DNA of 5,918 nt from Paracoccaceae bacterium (GTDB taxonomy: Bacteria; Pseudomonadota; Alphaproteobacteria; Rhodobacterales; Rhodobacteraceae): the NCBI GenBank assembly GCA_003551745.1, contig PUNI01000075.1, positions 1-5,918 on the forward strand. Reading direction: 5' to 3'. Below are positions 1-3,300 of this stretch, one piece after another. Position numbers and translations under genes: made by a program. Positions within the stretch are counted from its first letter, which is position 1. Every line of letters begins with the position of its first letter. A model generated the notes under the pieces. The model worked only from the letters and a program-made list of their open reading frames with translations. It was not told where the DNA came from and searched no databases.

Positions 1-128
1 CCGGCGCTTCGCCATTGGTTGGCGATGCGCTTGAGGGTCTGGGCCAGCCAGGCCGTAGGGTTGACGTTTTTCAAACTGTAAGTCTGCAGGAGGGTGGCGA
101 TGGTGTGCGGAGGTGGCTCGGTTGATCG
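1..128 (-). pseudogene. IS66-family transposase, C-terminal fragment (5'-truncated, continues past left edge)
   Basis: Read on the minus strand from 104 downwards, this encodes TIATLLQTYSLKNVNP followed by TAWLAQTLKRIAN. This matches from memory the C-terminal segment of IS66 transposases (TnpC), which runs roughly I-A-x-L-I/L-x-T-a-K-L-N-x-V-D-P-x-A-W-L-x-x-x-L-x-R-I-A and normally ends shortly after in a D-E-L/x-L/M-P-W motif. Here that ending would lie left of position 1. The frame meets a TGA at 131-129, and I find no ATG, GTG or TTG between that stop and the recognisable part. The upstream residues, and the other frames of 130-393, do not resemble the preceding IS66 region (R-K-N and S-x-x-G-G motifs). 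The fragment is therefore most likely a transposase remnant cut near position 105-130. The family call rests on about 30 residues recognised without a search. Confidence 0.68.
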
Positions 129-186
129 TCAGGCCCCTCTGTTTCGCCCGCAGGCTGCAGGCCGCGCGATGCGCCTTCAGGCACTT

Positions 187-223
187 GCGCAGGCATGCCC
201 GAACCCGTGGCGCATGCCTGCGC
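187..223. repeat. Perfect 12-bp inverted repeat (hairpin), 13-nt loop
   Basis: The arms 187-198 (GCGCAGGCATGC) and 212-223 (GCATGCCTGCGC) are exact reverse complements separated by 13 nt. A further 6-bp pairing (167-172 CGATGC with 224-229 GCATCG) could extend the stem across a one-sided internal loop. It lies about 170 nt after the RTX stop. It could be a transcript-end or RNA-stabilising hairpin, or a structural remnant of a mobile element. There is no U-run after the stem in either direction, so it is not a textbook intrinsic terminator. The repeat itself is read directly; its function is unknown. Confidence 0.85.
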
Positions 224-316
224 GCATCGATCATCACGACTTTCCCGTGGATGCCCTTTCCTCCGTCTCCTGCGTTGACACCGCAAGCCTGGCGCATTGT
301 GAGACCGTCTGGCGAG

Positions 317-364
317 AGCGGCATCGACCCCACGCTCCAACCCGTTCGGTGATCGCATGCCGCT
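317..364. repeat. Imperfect inverted repeat just after the RTX stop codon
   Basis: The arms 317-324 (AGCGGCAT) and 357-364 (ATGCCGCT) are exact reverse complements. Pairing can extend two to three bases outward if one base is bulged. The loop is 32 nt. The first arm met by minus-strand transcription begins about 30 nt after the TGA. That position would suit a transcript-end hairpin, but the loop is large and no U-run follows, so the role is weakly supported and chance is possible. Confidence 0.4.
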
Positions 365-393
365 TCTGACCTTGATCCGGCCTGTCGGCGCGA

Positions 394-3300
394 TCACGCG
401 AATTCCTGCATTGATCCGATCAGTATCCCCGTCATGCTGACCTCGATGTCCCGGGTCAGCGCATCGACCGTGACGCCGGTGTCATATTCGACCGCCTGCC
501 GGTCGATGCCCGACAGATCGGCCTCGGCATCGACAAAGACCCAGCGCGGGGCGTTGGCGCTCTCCAGCCCCACAGCGGCGCGCAGCACCTCCAGCGCATC
601 CACTGCAGTGATCTGCCCGTCGCCGTTCATGTCGGCGGCGATAAAGGCCTCGGGCGTGGCCGGGCCGAAGCCGGGGGTCAGGCCCACGGCCATGCGCAGC
701 ACCTCCAGCGCGTCCGTGGCGCCAGGACGGCCATCGGTGGCGGCGTCATACGCGCGCAGGGCCTGGAACTGCCCACCGCTGCTGCCGTCGATCTCGAAGG
801 CGTAGCGACCGGCAGCATCGGTGATATCGGAAACCGGCTCGCCCCCCGGGCGATCAAGCACCACCTCGACCCCGCCCAGCGGCCGTCCTGCGAAGTCGGC
901 AAGGCGGACTGTGATGACGATCTCGGGCGGCGTTGCCTCGGCATCGAGCAGGTAGTCACCGTCGGCGAAGCGCAGCCGCTGGATGTCCTCCAGGCGGTCG
1001 CTACCGTCATGGTCGGGGATGGTGCGGGTGTCGGTGACGGTGGTGACGCCAGTGTCATCATCGGTGTCGATCAGGTAGTCCGCGCGGTTGCCGGAAAAGA
1101 CCGCGGTGTTGTAGCCGCCGCCGCCGAACAGCAGGTCGTCGCCGGTGCCGCCCTCAAGCGTGTCGTTTCCGGTGCCGCCGTAGAGCCGGTTGTTGCCCCC
1201 GATGCCGCGCAGCAGGTTGTTGCCCGCAAAGCCGTGAAGCTCGTTGTCGATCCCGTCGGCGCCGATGATGATGTCGTCAGTGCCGAGGCCGCCCAGCTTC
1301 ACCGGGGTGCCGTCCTCCTCGAAGAAGACGTCGGGTCGTGAGGGATCGAACACGATGGGCTTGAGGACCTCCGGATTGATGATGCGGATGGTCTGCGGAC
1401 GGGCAACCGAGGCCAGCCCGTCGGCCTGCACGGCGCGGACGGTGAACACCTCCTCGACGAATTCGGCACCGGCGAAGTCGATCTCGGTCGTCTGGCGATA
1501 GCGGAAGCTGCCGTCGGCTGCCAGATCGAGGCTTCCGCGGCCCGGCGCCTCCACCAGTTCCAGCGTGAAGGGATCGCCCTCGGGGTCGGAGGCGGCGATG
1601 GTCCCCTCCAGCGTGCCGCCAGGCGACATCGGGAACAGCAGCCGCGAGATGCGCGGCGCATCGTCCACCGGCGTGATGTCGATCTCGATGCGCTGGCTGG
1701 TGGTACCGGCATGGGCGGCGGGGTCGCGCCCGTCGGCAAACTCCACCGGCAGGCCGGACAGCCCGCCCAACCCCTCGCCATGGCTGGCGGTATAGGCGAA
1801 GGCTCCGGCGAGGCCGTTGGCGTCCTGTTCGGGCTGGTAGTAGAGGCCGGCCAGCTGTTCGGGCGTCAGGGTGTCTCCGATATCCACCGGCACCTCGACC
1901 AGCAGGGTGATGCCGAGGTCGAGGAACTCGGGCAGCGGCGCGCGATGGAACACCGTGCCGTGGTCGGGCAGTTCGGTGACGGTGATGCCGAGGTCCGCGC
2001 CCAGCGGGTCGGTCGGCGCGCCCAGCCCCAGGGCGATGCCGGGAACGGGCGGCGCGGCGGGCAGCGGCACGGTGCGTTCGGGCGCGTCGGCGGCGGCTTC
2101 GGCATAGACGAAGGATTGCGACGCCTGGGTGTAGTCCTGCCCCGGCACGGCCAGCAGCGCCGCCAGATCGGCGGCGGCAAAGCTGTCGCCCACCTCCAGC
2201 GACGTGCCATCGGGGCGCAGGATCTCTGCGCCCAAGGGCAGAGCCACGACCCGGAACAGGGTGCCCGTGTCCAGTTCGGGCTGCGTGGCGCGGGCGTCCA
2301 GCGTGAAGGGCTCGCGCGCGTCCTCCAGGATGGTCAGGGTCCGGTCCGCGCCGACCTCAGGGGCCAGCGGGTCGAGGCGGAAGCGGTCGCCGCCCACCTC
2401 CAGGAACGCGATGTTGCGCAGATCGTAGAGGATCGGCGGCGACGCATTCACCCCGTCGATATAAGCCGCCTTTTCTGCCGCCGTCGCATCGCCGTCCAGT
2501 TCGGTCAGCGGGTTCTGCGCGACGATGGTGCCGGTCTCGGTCAGGGTGATCCGGGTGAAGCGGTCCCCCTCCAGCACCACGGTGTCGGAGCCGTCGCCGC
2601 CATCGATCACCGTGGTGCGCTGGGCCGCATCGAACGCCGCGAGGCTGGCCTGGCCGGGATCGATGATGGTGATCACATCGTCGCCCGCACCGCCGAGGAT
2701 GGTGTGGCCCGGCCCGGCCACGCGGGCCGTGTCGTCGCCCTCGCCCAGATCGGCACGGATGCGCGGCCCGCCCACCACCGACAGATGGTCATCGCCAGCG
2801 CCGAGGTAGAAGGCCAGCGGATCGTTGTCGGGCAGTTCGGCCACCGGCAGGATGGCACTGCGGGCGCCGTCACCGAAGGAGAGGGTGACGGTGCGCACCG
2901 GGATGGCGGTGTCGATCAGCACCGCGTCACCATGGTCCGACAGCGTGAAGCGCTGGAAGTTGACGGCGTAATCGCCCCTTGCATGGCCCGCGCCCTCGAA
3001 CCCGTCGCGCCGGTTGTCGAGGATCAGGCCCTCATCCCCGTCGGCCAGCATGTTCAGCGTCACGCCTTCGGGCGCGCGGCCATAGGCGAGCGTGTTGGTG
3101 CCGCCGCGCCCGTCCATCCAGTCGCCGCCCCCCATCCCCTCGATCACGTTGTCGGCACGGTCGCCGCGGATCGTATCGGCCATCTGCGAGCCGATGACAT
3201 TGTGCACCCCGAAGGTGGTGGCGTGGGTCAGCAGGGTGCCGCCTTCGTCGCGCCATTCGGCGCGGCCATACATGACCGCCTCGCCGGTGAAATTGTTGGT

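Larger units (their letters stand above)
129..393. other. Non-coding stretch between RTX gene stop and IS66 remnant
   Basis: These 265 bases follow the RTX stop codon. Reading frames are open on both strands (for example + 94-369 and - 397-71), but their translations are Arg/Pro/Cys-rich. They lack any family motif, and I see no convincing ribosome binding site. The stretch contains two inverted repeats (187-223 and 317-364), and neither is followed by a T-run on either strand. I see no tRNA-like fold, no promoter that I would defend and no insertion-sequence end. It may be a decayed insertion-sequence flank plus the 3' untranslated region of the RTX gene. Confidence 0.55.

Noticed and set aside
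317..364. Intrinsic terminator for the RTX gene
   Set aside because: The stem is only 8 bp with a 32-nt loop, and no U-run follows on the minus strand. It is kept only as an inverted repeat.
71..397. Small reading frames in the 3' spacer (minus 397-71, plus 94-369, plus 113-352)
   Set aside because: They overlap each other and the IS66-like reading in other frames, are rich in Arg, Pro and Cys, and show no motif or ribosome binding site that I would trust.
943..1299. Serralysin-type metalloprotease
   Set aside because: The RTX block and its trailing module occur in serralysins, but no HExxHxxGxxH zinc motif is present in the visible protein. A catalytic domain could only lie beyond the right edge.
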